This document shows positions 1-7,853 of a stretch of 64,000 bases of DNA, one piece after another (within the stretch, counting starts at the first letter, position 1; every line of letters begins with the position of its first letter). Source of the stretch: Bacteroides ihuae (GTDB lineage: Bacteria; Bacteroidota; Bacteroidia; Bacteroidales; Bacteroidaceae). Location: NCBI RefSeq assembly GCF_900104585.1, contig NZ_FNVX01000004.1:1106109-1170108 (forward strand). The letters are read 5' to 3'. The notes beneath the pieces were generated by a model that did not search any database, was not told where the DNA came from, and was given only the letters and a program-made list of their open reading frames with translations. A program made the translations under genes and the position numbers.

Positions 1-329
1 ATAGCCCCTTTCTGTATCACATCAAATTCATCAAATTCAGTGTATAGCTTCGTGCAGGCAATACAGGCCGCTTTAAATGTTGCTAGCTTCGTATGTAGGT
101 CAGATAAAGATGCGCCTTTTATCGCGACGTTTAATGTGAGAGTTCGTCCGTCGAGTTCTATATCATCTGCATCAACGAAAGGTTCAATCGATGTGCCCCA
201 ATCATATTCCGTTGTATCGGTCCGCTTTGGTAGGCTGAATAATCCGGAAAGGGATATAACCTCCCCGGATACTTTTGATGGTATTGCACCGAATGTGCTC
301 AAATCAACCCCGTCTATCTTGTATGTCAT
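1..329 (-). CDS. Phage tail protein downstream of tape measure (partial, distal-tail-like)
   Basis: The gene starts at an ATG at 329 and runs off the left edge, so only the first 109 residues are seen (MTYKIDGVDLSTFGAIPSKV...). It lies 4 bp after the tape measure stop, and a strong Shine-Dalgarno-like GGGAGGT overlaps that stop, which fixes the start. In siphophages this slot normally holds the distal tail (Dit) or another baseplate hub protein. The visible N-terminus, a polar beta-rich stretch beginning with a short 'YKIDGVDL' segment, fits that, but no diagnostic motif is visible. The functional call therefore rests on position. It would be translated with the late tail operon. Confidence 0.55.
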   Translation of the reverse strand, partial: MTYKIDGVDLSTFGAIPSKVSGEVISLSGLFSLPKRTDTTEYDWGTSIEPFVDADDIELDGRTLTLNVAIKGASLSDLHTKLATFKAACIACTKLYTEFDEFDVIQKGA

Positions 330-333
330 ACTG

Positions 334-3300
334 TTACCTCCCTGATGTGTCTTTAGTGTTCTTGCTTATATCTTCCAAATCACCTTTCATCTCTTTTAAA
401 CTGTCATTCACATTTGATATACTATCACGTAGCCCGTCCGTATTGTTAGCTGTTCTAAGTGTATTTGCATTGATCTGGCGGGTTTCATCCAGTATAGATG
501 ACACGTTATTCATTGTTGTTGCATAATTGGCAAAATGAGAAGGCAGTAACTCTTTTATCGCACGAATGTCGAGAGTGCCCATATTGATAGCTCCAAGTAC
601 TTCGCTGGCCGTACCCTCGGTAAGAGCATCCTGTAATTTGCCACTTACTCCATCCTCACTGGAAGAATTATCTATACCGACAGTATCAAGAAGGCCGTTA
701 ATTTGTGATTGCGCAGTGTCATAAATGGTAGAGTATTCTTCTCGTAGCTTTTTCACTTCATCATCAGACAAAACGCCATCGCTCATATCTTTGGTGAAGT
801 TATCATACCATCCTTTTAAAGCGTCAGTCATATAAGTAGTCTTCACAATATTGAGGATCGCAGTCTTCATATAGTCCTCAAAGTTATCAGCTATAGTCTG
901 CTCGGTAGTATCAGCGCTTAAAAGGAAATCATCCAAAGCATCCTTCGCATCATCGAAGGATAGACCGGTTAGAGATTCCGACAAGGCATTGGAAACCTCT
1001 TCTTCTTTATCTGCTAAATCATCCCATGCGTCAATCAGTTCTTGCCAATCATCTAGGTTACGAATGCCGAAGCCATTGTTCAAATAGTCAAGAAGATCAT
1101 TACTTGACATGAATTCTTTCAGTTCTTCAATGGAGCTTATACCTAGTTCGGATAATGAAAGGTTGTTATTCTTACCTTTCTTTGCTAAGAAGTCATTTCC
1201 TAACAAACTTTCAAACTGCTGTTCATAATACCTCTTCTGAACATCAATGGAGGTTTGTGTCAAAGAAGCCAAGTAACCTTTCTCCGCATTCGTAGCCGCA
1301 TTGATAAGGTCTATACGCTTTTCAATAAGAGAGTTGATTGTGTCCTGTATCTGAGATATCTTTTCCGTCACACCTTGCAGCTTCTCTGTGTCGGCTTGTT
1401 CTTTGCTTTTGCCGGATATTAATTCGGCCACCTTAGTAGCAAGTTGAATGGCGGTACTGATAATAGCAAGAATAACAGATGCCTTTTCTATGGTACTGAC
1501 AGACTGTGCGGTGGTATTTGAAACGGTCTTGATACCATCCATAGCAGACATTGCGAAACTGCCTATGTTTCCAACCAATGAGATTATTTCACCCGCAGTT
1601 CCTCCAATGGCAGAACCTACATCAGTTAAGGAGGTTGAGAGATCGCTTATTTGTTCTGTTACTTTCTTCTCCGCCTTGGTTACCTTGGCATCTTTCTGTA
1701 TTACTTCATCTTTCGCTTTGTTAAGTTTGGATAATGCTTTCTCCTCCGTCAAATAAGTTTTGTCTATCTTACCCGTCTTTTGGTTATAGCTGGTACTAGC
1801 AACTACCTTCTTGCCACCTTTAACGTCATCCATGTTTTTTTGAGCCTCCGCGAGTGCTTTTTCGGCTTCCGCAAGTTCCGACTTACGCTGAGCAAGCATT
1901 TCGAACGGATTACGATTCTCGAGCTCGTCCATAATATCAGAAATCGTTTTCGTATACTCGCGGAGCTGTTCAGGATCTAGCGTCTCAGCGGCTACTTGTT
2001 TTGCGTTCTCGAATTGAGAAAGCAGGGAATTAAGCGTTTCTGTAGAAGATTGCTTTAAGTTCTCAAAGGCTCTCACATAGTCCGGAGACTCTTTGAGTTG
2101 CTTAAAATCAACCGATGCTAAAGATTTACCTTTATCTGTATCGGCTTTCCCTATACTTCTGTCTATTACATCGACCTGCGCCGTGTCTCCTTGTGCCTGT
2201 GCTTTTTCTCGCTCTTTCTTTAAGGCTTCTATATCATCATTGTACTTCTTCTCTATAGCGAGACGTTCATCTGTATAGGATTGATATTGGTCCTTTAAGG
2301 ACTTCAATAAATCTTTTTCAGACTTGATCTTATCTCTATCGGCGTTACTTTTATCGGTAGAAATGATCTCCTGTTGCTCCTTAGGCAATTGAGCGACAGT
2401 CTTTATGGTAGGGGTGAATACTTCACCTTTCGCCTCATGATCCGGATGTTTGTTGAGCCACAACTTTTCTTCGTTCTCCTGTGCAATCTTGATAAGTTCT
2501 TGGGCCTTTTTATCCGTATCAGTTATTCTCTTTTTATGGTCAAGGTCTATTTGTGCCTGTTGTTTGGTGTAGCCATCTTCCATAGCATTGATTCTGGACT
2601 GTTGAGCATCAAGTTCGCCTTGGGCATATATTTCCTTAATCTTTTGGTCATTCTCCTTTATCTGGCTGATACGTTCGGCAGCTTCAACTTTTTCCTTATT
2701 TGCCTTTTCGGCCGCTTTCTTTGCTACGTCCGCATCTTTCTTATAACTATCATCACCATTGAATGGGGTGATTTTGGCTTTCTCCAAATCAGCATTTATT
2801 GTCTTCTCTAATTTGGCGGCTGAATCTATGACCTTATTACCCCAGATAAGATGGACTTGTGCGCCTATGCGCACTTTATCTGCACGCTTCTTGCGGTTGG
2901 CTTCCGCATTCTTTGTGTCAGACTTATCAATGTAAGTTTCTGTTGTATCAGACGCCCCGGCATCGCTAGAGCCTGCTTTAAATGTGCGCGTTTTCTTGTA
3001 ATCATCTTCAGTTGGTGCGGTGTCCATAATAAGTTGCGCTTGCAATTCGCCACGTGCCATCTTCTCGTATTCATCCATAGCCATTTTAGCATAAATGGCC
3101 GCTCGCGCTCGTTTCATCATAGCATTTACAACAGCCTCTGTTCTATGGTCCAATACGTTTTCCGCTTCAGTCACGGTGTTAACTGATATACCCAACTTAT
3201 GGAATTCGTCTTTATTCTCGGTAATAAACTTCTTTTGCTTTTTTAGATTACCTCCAAGAGAGTCCCAACGGCCTATCAACTTGTATAGGGTAACCATCTG

Positions 3301-4425
3301 CTCGGCCATCGTTGAGGAGGCACCATTAGTAGCGTCTGAAACTTCTTTTTCTATCTCTTTTTGTTTTTCGGCCATCTGCTCTTGATGGGAGCTATATTTA
3401 TTCCATGCGACTATTAGCCCGGTAATAACAACAGTGGCACCAAGCGTAAGAGTGGCCATGAGAGCTTTAGCAGCCACATTGGATATGCCAAGAGCAACCG
3501 CCAAACGAGTATTGGCGGCAGTTAGCATATTATGTGCCTTGGTCATAAATACAAGTTGGAAGGCGGAGTTCTTGTTAAGCGTCGTAGCAACCTGTTGAAG
3601 TCCTATGGTGATTGCCATGACAGATTGAAGTTTAGTCTGTATCTTGGCCAGATCACCATTTTCATCAGAGAATAAGCCCATTACGCCCATTCCGGCAGAC
3701 AAAGCACCCGTAAGGCCTGTAACTCCTGAAATAACGCCTTGAAAGTTAGCCATTGGGCTAGTGAGTATTTTCATTTGTTTGTTGGTAACATTTAATTGCT
3801 TTTGCAGCAACAAAGCTTTTTGCCGTAAATCTTCGTAGGCTTGTGACTCACGTCCTCCGGCCATAGCCATTTTAGACATTTCATCTTTTAGAACTCGAAT
3901 CTGTGAAGTGAGACGCCCGGCTGTTGTGGATGTTTTCCCCATTTGAGATTCATACAACGCTAGATTATCCTTAGTTTCTATTAGGACTTTCTTCGCTGCA
4001 TTAAGCTCTTGAAGAGCAAACATCTTTGTTTTACCCGGAGCTGCTTTTTCAAATGTGGCCTGCAAGGATTTTATATCGGACTCTACCTGTTTAATAGATA
4101 ATCTGGTTTCTGCAATTTTCTCTTTAGCAGTTGTAACGACCTTAATAGAGCCTGTCTTCTTTAGAATGTCTTGCATCTTTTGACCTTCAACTGCAGTTTG
4201 TTTCAGTCCTACACCTAGGTCTGTAACAGTGTCCCTTACTTTCTTTACAGCAGGAGCGGAAGTTCCTACATTAGTAAGTGAATTTTTCATTTTGTTGCCT
4301 TCTGAAACAACAGAATCTGTCATACCCTTTACTATACTCTTGCCCTCTTCGGCATCTGACTTCAACCCCGAATTATCTATTCCGGAAGCGAAAACCAATG
4401 CATTGTTTTGATTCTGTATACCCAT
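334..4425 (-). CDS. Tail tape measure protein
   Basis: This 1363-aa protein is by far the longest phage ORF in the window and sits directly after the tail chaperone region, as tape measures do. The N-terminal third is Lys/Ala/Gln-rich and predicted coiled coil. A long hydrophobic segment around residues 315-345 (ALMATLTLGATVVITGLIVAW) is the usual membrane-active stretch of tape measures. A second Gly/Ala/Ile-rich region (about 950-1010) is followed by more coiled coil. It would set tail length and help DNA enter the cell. The start is preceded by the phage motif TTTATATTTTA at 4443-4453. It is separated from the chaperone genes by an inserted plus-strand unit, which is unusual and implies its own promoter. 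Confidence 0.88.
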   Translation of the reverse strand: MGIQNQNNALVFASGIDNSGLKSDAEEGKSIVKGMTDSVVSEGNKMKNSLTNVGTSAPAVKKVRDTVTDLGVGLKQTAVEGQKMQDILKKTGSIKVVTTAKEKIAETRLSIKQVESDIKSLQATFEKAAPGKTKMFALQELNAAKKVLIETKDNLALYESQMGKTSTTAGRLTSQIRVLKDEMSKMAMAGGRESQAYEDLRQKALLLQKQLNVTNKQMKILTSPMANFQGVISGVTGLTGALSAGMGVMGLFSDENGDLAKIQTKLQSVMAITIGLQQVATTLNKNSAFQLVFMTKAHNMLTAANTRLAVALGISNVAAKALMATLTLGATVVITGLIVAWNKYSSHQEQMAEKQKEIEKEVSDATNGASSTMAEQMVTLYKLIGRWDSLGGNLKKQKKFITENKDEFHKLGISVNTVTEAENVLDHRTEAVVNAMMKRARAAIYAKMAMDEYEKMARGELQAQLIMDTAPTEDDYKKTRTFKAGSSDAGASDTTETYIDKSDTKNAEANRKKRADKVRIGAQVHLIWGNKVIDSAAKLEKTINADLEKAKITPFNGDDSYKKDADVAKKAAEKANKEKVEAAERISQIKENDQKIKEIYAQGELDAQQSRINAMEDGYTKQQAQIDLDHKKRITDTDKKAQELIKIAQENEEKLWLNKHPDHEAKGEVFTPTIKTVAQLPKEQQEIISTDKSNADRDKIKSEKDLLKSLKDQYQSYTDERLAIEKKYNDDIEALKKEREKAQAQGDTAQVDVIDRSIGKADTDKGKSLASVDFKQLKESPDYVRAFENLKQSSTETLNSLLSQFENAKQVAAETLDPEQLREYTKTISDIMDELENRNPFEMLAQRKSELAEAEKALAEAQKNMDDVKGGKKVVASTSYNQKTGKIDKTYLTEEKALSKLNKAKDEVIQKDAKVTKAEKKVTEQISDLSTSLTDVGSAIGGTAGEIISLVGNIGSFAMSAMDGIKTVSNTTAQSVSTIEKASVILAIISTAIQLATKVAELISGKSKEQADTEKLQGVTEKISQIQDTINSLIEKRIDLINAATNAEKGYLASLTQTSIDVQKRYYEQQFESLLGNDFLAKKGKNNNLSLSELGISSIEELKEFMSSNDLLDYLNNGFGIRNLDDWQELIDAWDDLADKEEEVSNALSESLTGLSFDDAKDALDDFLLSADTTEQTIADNFEDYMKTAILNIVKTTYMTDALKGWYDNFTKDMSDGVLSDDEVKKLREEYSTIYDTAQSQINGLLDTVGIDNSSSEDGVSGKLQDALTEGTASEVLGAINMGTLDIRAIKELLPSHFANYATTMNNVSSILDETRQINANTLRTANNTDGLRDSISNVNDSLKEMKGDLEDISKNTKDTSGR

Positions 4426-4442
4426 AGTTATATCATTTATAG

Positions 4443-4453
4443 TAAAATATAAA
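4443..4453 (-). promoter_or_regulatory. Phage start-proximal motif (tape measure)
   Basis: The minus strand reads TTTATATTTTA, 17 bp before the tape measure ATG. The core TTATATTTTA also occurs before the scaffold, portal, small terminase and ParB-methylase genes. A phage-specific promoter is inferred; the repeat itself is seen. Confidence 0.45.
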
Positions 4454-4486
4454 TCGGGTGGAGTTTTATTTTTATTATAGAATGCA

Positions 4487-4494
4487 TACCTTTG
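4487..4494 (+). promoter_or_regulatory. Bacteroides-type -7 box (TACCTTTG)
   Basis: TACCTTTG matches TAnnTTTG. At the expected 19-bp spacing upstream is TTTT (4464-4467), three of four matches to TTTG. The predicted start falls at the beginning of the long inverted repeat, so the transcript would open with that hairpin and then reach the 59-aa ORF. Confidence 0.5.
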
Positions 4495-4498
4495 CAGT

Positions 4499-4639
4499 AT
4501 TCCAAGACCAAGGGAAACAATACATATTTACTTTTGAGAGGAGTTGTTACGCTCATGTTGTACATACAATATAGGCTATCAAGTCCCTTTACTGCATAAC
4601 CTCTCAAAGTTAAGTATGTTATGTTTCCTTGGTCGGAAT
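4499..4639 (+). ncRNA. Candidate structured leader RNA: about 41-bp imperfect inverted repeat
   Basis: The arms at 4499-4541 and 4599-4639 are near-complementary. Both contain ATTCC, GACCAAGG, GAAAC, ACATA, and TTTGAGAGG or its complement. The roughly 57-nt loop carries GTTGTACATACAATA. A -7 box lies just upstream, so the plus strand would make a long hairpin ahead of the small ORF at 4688. Whether it is a stand-alone RNA, a leader or a decayed element cannot be told from sequence. Confidence 0.45.
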
Positions 4640-4687
4640 AGGGAGGAGATAGCCTTTCTTTTATCTATTCATTAATTCATTAGTACA

Positions 4688-4867
4688 ATGGCCAGGGAAG
4701 ATGAAAATGCAGGCGTTGCTTGTGACAAAACAAAAAGTGATTTTGAGAAAGGCCGGGAGATCGGCCGCATTGAAGGAATGATTGCTTATCAAAAGCATCT
4801 CATTGAAAACATGCAGAAAGAGAATGAAGGGCTTACCAGAAAGCTTGAAATTCTTAAATGCAAATAA
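4688..4867 (+). CDS. 59-aa hypothetical phage protein on the opposite strand
   Basis: A short ORF, MAREDENAGVACDKTKSDFE..., ends in KLEILKCK. It is charged, predicted mostly helical, and probably coiled coil from residue 33 on. I do not recognise a family. It is preceded by a Bacteroides promoter box and the long hairpin leader. It is plus-strand while both flanking tail genes are minus-strand, so it is probably a moron inserted between the tail chaperones and the tape measure. There is no close Shine-Dalgarno, which is common in Bacteroidales. A stem-loop with a minus-strand T tract follows. Confidence 0.45.
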   Translation: MAREDENAGVACDKTKSDFEKGREIGRIEGMIAYQKHLIENMQKENEGLTRKLEILKCK

Positions 4868-4901
4868 TAATAAACCCTGCGATTCTCACGAAGGGCAGGG
4901 C
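4866..4901 (-). terminator. Stem-loop terminator after tail chaperone
   Basis: CCCTGC at 4875-4880 pairs with GCAGGG at 4895-4900. On the minus strand it is followed by TTTATTATTATTT. It would end or weaken transcription arriving from the tail chaperone genes before the tape measure. Confidence 0.5.
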
Positions 4902-4977
4902 ATACTAATCTAAAATCAAATATTACGTAAACAACCTATCAAATTCACTAGTAATATATAATCCAATTTCACTTTTT

Positions 4978-5337
4978 CTATTCATCGGACTTAATCGCTC
5001 CTCCAACATCATAATATTTCTTGTATCTGATCGTTTTGCCGGGATCATCAAAGGATGGCAATTCAACCCATTCATAGTCTCCATTATCATCACTCCCGCT
5101 ATTCATTGATCGTTCTTTCTCGCGTTGTATGTAGATGTATTCCTGTAACATAGCCTCTATAAGGGCATAGCTGCTTTCCAGCGTCTCATTATATGTCAGC
5201 CCTAAAGCTTCATGCGCATTGACTAAGAATCTTGCTTGGCTGAGTCCTGCCAACTCATTAAATTCTTTTGAGCGGCTATTATCTCCGCTTCCGTCCTTAA
5301 CGGGCTCACGTTCGCTAGCGTCGTGATAGAGTTGCAA
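4978..5337 (-). CDS. Tail assembly chaperone T domain (made by -1 frameshift)
   Basis: This 119-codon frame overlaps the end of the upstream gene by 115 nt in the -1 frame. Its only upstream initiation codon is a TTG inside the slippery region, so independent translation is unlikely. It is the classic T half of the lambda-type G/GT pair, located just before the tape measure. With the shift at C CCT TTT, the fusion would be 138 residues of G plus these 119, about 257 aa. The T part is acidic (EWVELPSFDDPGKTIRYKKY). The GT protein is thought to bind the tape measure and recruit tail tube subunits during assembly. Confidence 0.72.
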   Translation of the reverse strand: MQLYHDASEREPVKDGSGDNSRSKEFNELAGLSQARFLVNAHEALGLTYNETLESSYALIEAMLQEYIYIQREKERSMNSGSDDNGDYEWVELPSFDDPGKTIRYKKYYDVGGAIKSDE

Positions 5338-5750
5338 AAAGGGAAGTATCCTATCCTGTAGATAATTGCATTAAGCAGGATGCGTATATCCTCCCAAGTG
5401 CTGTTATCAATAAGAACGTCCCTGAACCATGCGGGCGGTTCACTCTTCTTGTTGTGAATACCAAGACAAACGATGTCAATAAGAAGCTCTCCATATTTGT
5501 CCATTATCTCTGGAAGATTTTCGTTTATCACGCCCTGCTTTTCAATCATCCTCCCCAGATCTTCTTCGTCAATTTGCAAAAGAAGAGGTCTTATCCTGAA
5601 CCATGTCCGGCAAGTAATAGGATTAATAATGATGCAATCACCGGGATCTTCTCCATCCGGTATTGATTCTCTATTATTGAAATCGAAATCAATCTTAATC
5701 GCCTGTTCGGTGATTGTCTCTGATTCTATTTGTGCTAAGTATCTAATCAT
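5223..5750 (-). CDS. Tail assembly chaperone G
   Basis: A 175-aa acidic protein (MIRYLAQIESETITEQAIKI...) encoded between the major tail protein and the tape measure. Position, size and the overlapping -1 frame identify it as the G-type tail assembly chaperone of long-tailed phages. Near residue 137 the frame reads TTC CCT TTT TGC, which holds the heptamer C CCT TTT. Without slippage translation continues to a stop at 5223. A strong terminator-like hairpin lies between it and the tail tube gene, which could reduce chaperone expression relative to tube protein. Confidence 0.72.
   Translation of the reverse strand: MIRYLAQIESETITEQAIKIDFDFNNRESIPDGEDPGDCIIINPITCRTWFRIRPLLLQIDEEDLGRMIEKQGVINENLPEIMDKYGELLIDIVCLGIHNKKSEPPAWFRDVLIDNSTWEDIRILLNAIIYRIGYFPFCNSITTLANVSPLRTEAEIIAAQKNLMSWQDSAKQDS
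5337..5343 (-). other. Programmed -1 ribosomal frameshift site CCCTTTT
   Basis: In the G frame the sequence is C CCT TTT, an exact X XXY YYZ heptamer. Slippage by one base enters the frame reading TTG CAA CTC TAT (L-Q-L-Y), which is open to 4978. Position before the tape measure and frame direction match the lambda G/GT arrangement. Confidence 0.7.
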
Positions 5751-5762
5751 AATATTCTTTTA

Positions 5763-5792
5763 ATAAAAAGGCCGGATAAAACAACCCGGCCC
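5763..5792 (-). terminator. Terminator after major tail protein
   Basis: GGCCGG at 5770-5775 pairs with CCGGCC at 5786-5791, and on the minus strand TTTTTATTA follows. It lies directly after the tail tube gene and ahead of the chaperones. Confidence 0.7.
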
Positions 5793-5820
5793 TTAAACCT
5801 AACCTAATTAATACAACGAT

Positions 5821-6351
5821 CTACAACACCTCACGAGTGAATGCCGCCTTTTTTACTCCGTCCGCCGTGATAGCTGCCTGCTTATATACACGGATCAAAA
5901 GCAACTCCGGCTGTTCAGCTCCGGGAGCTTGAGACAACTTAGCGGCAATCTTGCCGTTAACGATAGTGTACTGTACTTTCTTCCCGTTGCGAACCTGCGT
6001 ATCCATCTGAAAAGACTTGTTTATATCAGCCAGTTCAGTAGGCTCAGACCATTTATCCGCCGTTCCGTCAAGTGTTCCTCCCATCATGGCCAAAAGAATA
6101 TCATTCGATGGCGTTGGAATGGAAAACTCGATGTAATCCGTTGAATCCTTAGTCAAGACAACATAGAACGGATCTATTGATCCCTCTGTCTCAATCTTCA
6201 CTTCCTTAGGATCTTGGAAATTAAACGCCACTGAACTTTTAGTAGGAAGTGGAAGTGGGGTAAATTCTGTAGCCGGAACACCGTCCCCAACGGTTCCATA
6301 AGCAATCCTAGAAACGCCCATTGCGATGGGCCTTGCATTTGTTACTGCCAT
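5821..6351 (-). CDS. Major tail (tube) protein
   Basis: A 176-aa protein beginning MAVTNARPIAMGVSRIAYGT, rich in beta-type sequence with a central stretch PFYVVLTKDSTDYIEFSIPTP. It lies between the tail terminator and the tail chaperones, where siphophage tube proteins are encoded, and its length is typical. A strong terminator immediately downstream is also common for this highly expressed gene. No enzymatic motif is visible. The call rests on synteny and overall character. Confidence 0.7.
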   Translation of the reverse strand: MAVTNARPIAMGVSRIAYGTVGDGVPATEFTPLPLPTKSSVAFNFQDPKEVKIETEGSIDPFYVVLTKDSTDYIEFSIPTPSNDILLAMMGGTLDGTADKWSEPTELADINKSFQMDTQVRNGKKVQYTIVNGKIAAKLSQAPGAEQPELLLIRVYKQAAITADGVKKAAFTREVL

Positions 6352-6359
6352 AATCTTAA

Positions 6360-6758
6360 TTATTTATCTGTTTCAAAATCTAATCTAATATTCATACAAT
6401 CAAATCCATCTTTAGCCGATTCAATACGCCCTTCCCAAGCGATATGAGCATGGCGGTATTGTCCGTCGGTAGTGGATATGTTTTTGAGAGAAGCACGAAT
6501 AGCACGTACTGCCGCTTTCATGGCAGTACGGTTTACCATGCCGTTAGGGTTCAGCTTCACGAAGACATTCACATTGACAGGCAATACGGCAATGAAATCT
6601 ATTTCCTCGTCATCATTACTGTTTATGTTCAGATGATTGATCACAATATGATTATTCACCTCGCCTGTAATGGAATTATCCTTGTAGATAGTCATTCCTG
6701 TATTGGCCCCATCGACAGCCTCATACACATAGTCTACTATGTCAAATTCATCAGCCAT
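6360..6758 (-). CDS. Tail terminator / tail completion protein
   Basis: A 132-aa acidic protein (MADEFDIVDYVYEAVDGANT...) in the slot between an HK97 gp10-like protein and the major tail protein. It has the alpha/beta character of tail-terminator proteins, including a helix MNRTAMKAAVRAIRASL-like segment at its centre. Its start overlaps the stop of the upstream gene by one base (TAATG), indicating translational coupling. The identification is positional. Confidence 0.5.
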   Translation of the reverse strand: MADEFDIVDYVYEAVDGANTGMTIYKDNSITGEVNNHIVINHLNINSNDDEEIDFIAVLPVNVNVFVKLNPNGMVNRTAMKAAVRAIRASLKNISTTDGQYRHAHIAWEGRIESAKDGFDCMNIRLDFETDK

Positions 6759-7258
6759 TATGAAGCTTTTTTAATGGTTTCCTGTATTGCCTTACGCATG
6801 TGTGCTTCCGCTTGACTGCAAGCTCCTGTTACAACATCATAACCTTTAGCCTCAACGGCAGCCGCATATTGCATTCCGGCCACTCCAATCAGTATCATTC
6901 CCTGAGAATATGTTAATGCAATATTTTCAACCAATTGCCTAGCCGTCGATACTCCTTTAGCCTTTTCAGTGCCCTTATCAGATTCTTTAAAATCCTCTAA
7001 GAGCATTTCTCCATCATGAACGATTATATATCCGATTGAAGAACGAAGATTTCCGGTTTGATCTTCGTAAGTGTGCAGCTCACGTGCATACTTGACAAAC
7101 TTCTCACCGGTAGCCTTAAGGAGAAGGATAATACTTTCTTCCGCTTTCTCTTGGAAGATTCCAAACCATTGGTCGAGATCATCATTGGAAAACATGGGCG
7201 TTAAACCGCTACTATTACTCATACGTATATTACTGAATGTGATTGATACTGTTCCCAA
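6758..7258 (-). CDS. HK97 gp10-like neck / tail completion protein
   Basis: A 166-aa protein with a helical N-terminal part (DLDQWFGIFQEKAEESIILL), a segment resembling gp10-type proteins (YARELHTYEDQTGNLRSSIG), and a C-terminal Ala-rich region (AAAVEAKGYDVVTGA). The motif 'Y..QTG.LR.SI' followed by 'Y.AAVE..GY.V' is characteristic of HK97 gp10-like proteins at the head-tail interface. It overlaps the upstream gene by 40 nt and the downstream gene by 1 nt. Confidence 0.72.
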   Translation of the reverse strand: MGTVSITFSNIRMSNSSGLTPMFSNDDLDQWFGIFQEKAEESIILLLKATGEKFVKYARELHTYEDQTGNLRSSIGYIIVHDGEMLLEDFKESDKGTEKAKGVSTARQLVENIALTYSQGMILIGVAGMQYAAAVEAKGYDVVTGACSQAEAHMRKAIQETIKKAS

Positions 7259-7527
7259 GAAATTATGTCAACGTCTACGCCTATATCAGCAACAACCAAA
7301 TGACTCGCTGTCTTATCGGCCTTTGAATGCGTGTAAAATTCACCATGAACCTCTTTTTCATTGCCTAGAGAGTTATTTTTGATAACTACACGAGCGTTAT
7401 TTACAGGATCATAGTGTCCTTTGATTTCGATTTCAGTAGGCTGTCCACTATCCACCCATTCACCATTGACCATACCACCGGAACCCGGAATAGTTACTAT
7501 TGCCGTATGTGCGTTGCGCTTTACCAT
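7219..7527 (-). CDS. Head closure / minor head protein
   Basis: A 102-aa basic-to-neutral beta-rich protein (MVKRNAHTAIVTIPGSGG...) between two neck genes. Siphophages encode their head-closure (stopper) protein here, and the small size and beta content agree. It overlaps the upstream connector by 7 nt and the downstream gp10-like gene by 40 nt, so the block is translated as a tightly coupled operon. I see no motif that would settle the family. Confidence 0.45.
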   Translation of the reverse strand: MVKRNAHTAIVTIPGSGGMVNGEWVDSGQPTEIEIKGHYDPVNNARVVIKNNSLGNEKEVHGEFYTHSKADKTASHLVVADIGVDVDIISWEQYQSHSVIYV

Positions 7528-7853
7528 GATCTTGATGCTTTACCTCTGGGTACTTTAATATTCTTTCCGAGCTTAGCCGCTTTTTCAGGTTCTCCATTCT
7601 CGACATAGAGTTCCTTTGCTTTCTGAGTATACCATGAACGAGGATAAGTCATTGATAGCTTATTTTCGCTAAAGTCAGGAAGCCCGCCAATCATCGAATA
7701 TACATCAGCAGCAGCAAGACGAACAACAGATTTATTGGAAGCGATATAATTGGCCGCCCCATCTAAGGAGCGGTCAACTAATACAGTGTCCAAGAATTCC
7801 TCTGCGTCAGCTACGCCTGGAAAGCCAAGTACAGTATCCCGGATTGTTTTCAT
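7521..7853 (-). CDS. Head-tail connector (adaptor) protein
   Basis: A 110-aa predicted helical protein (MKTIRDTVLGFPGVADAEEF...) directly after the major capsid gene. Its ATG overlaps the capsid stop by one base. The N-terminal acidic helix and 'DAEEFLDTVLVDRSLD' resemble gp6/gp15-type adaptors that form a ring below the portal. The C-terminus is basic (KNIKVPRGKASRSW). The call is mainly from position and size. Confidence 0.5.
   Translation of the reverse strand: MKTIRDTVLGFPGVADAEEFLDTVLVDRSLDGAANYIASNKSVVRLAAADVYSMIGGLPDFSENKLSMTYPRSWYTQKAKELYVENGEPEKAAKLGKNIKVPRGKASRSW

Noticed and set aside
334..4425. Many plus-strand ORFs across the tape measure gene
   Set aside because: They are shadows of a long, Ala/Lys-rich minus-strand gene; none has a promoter, start signal or recognisable domain.
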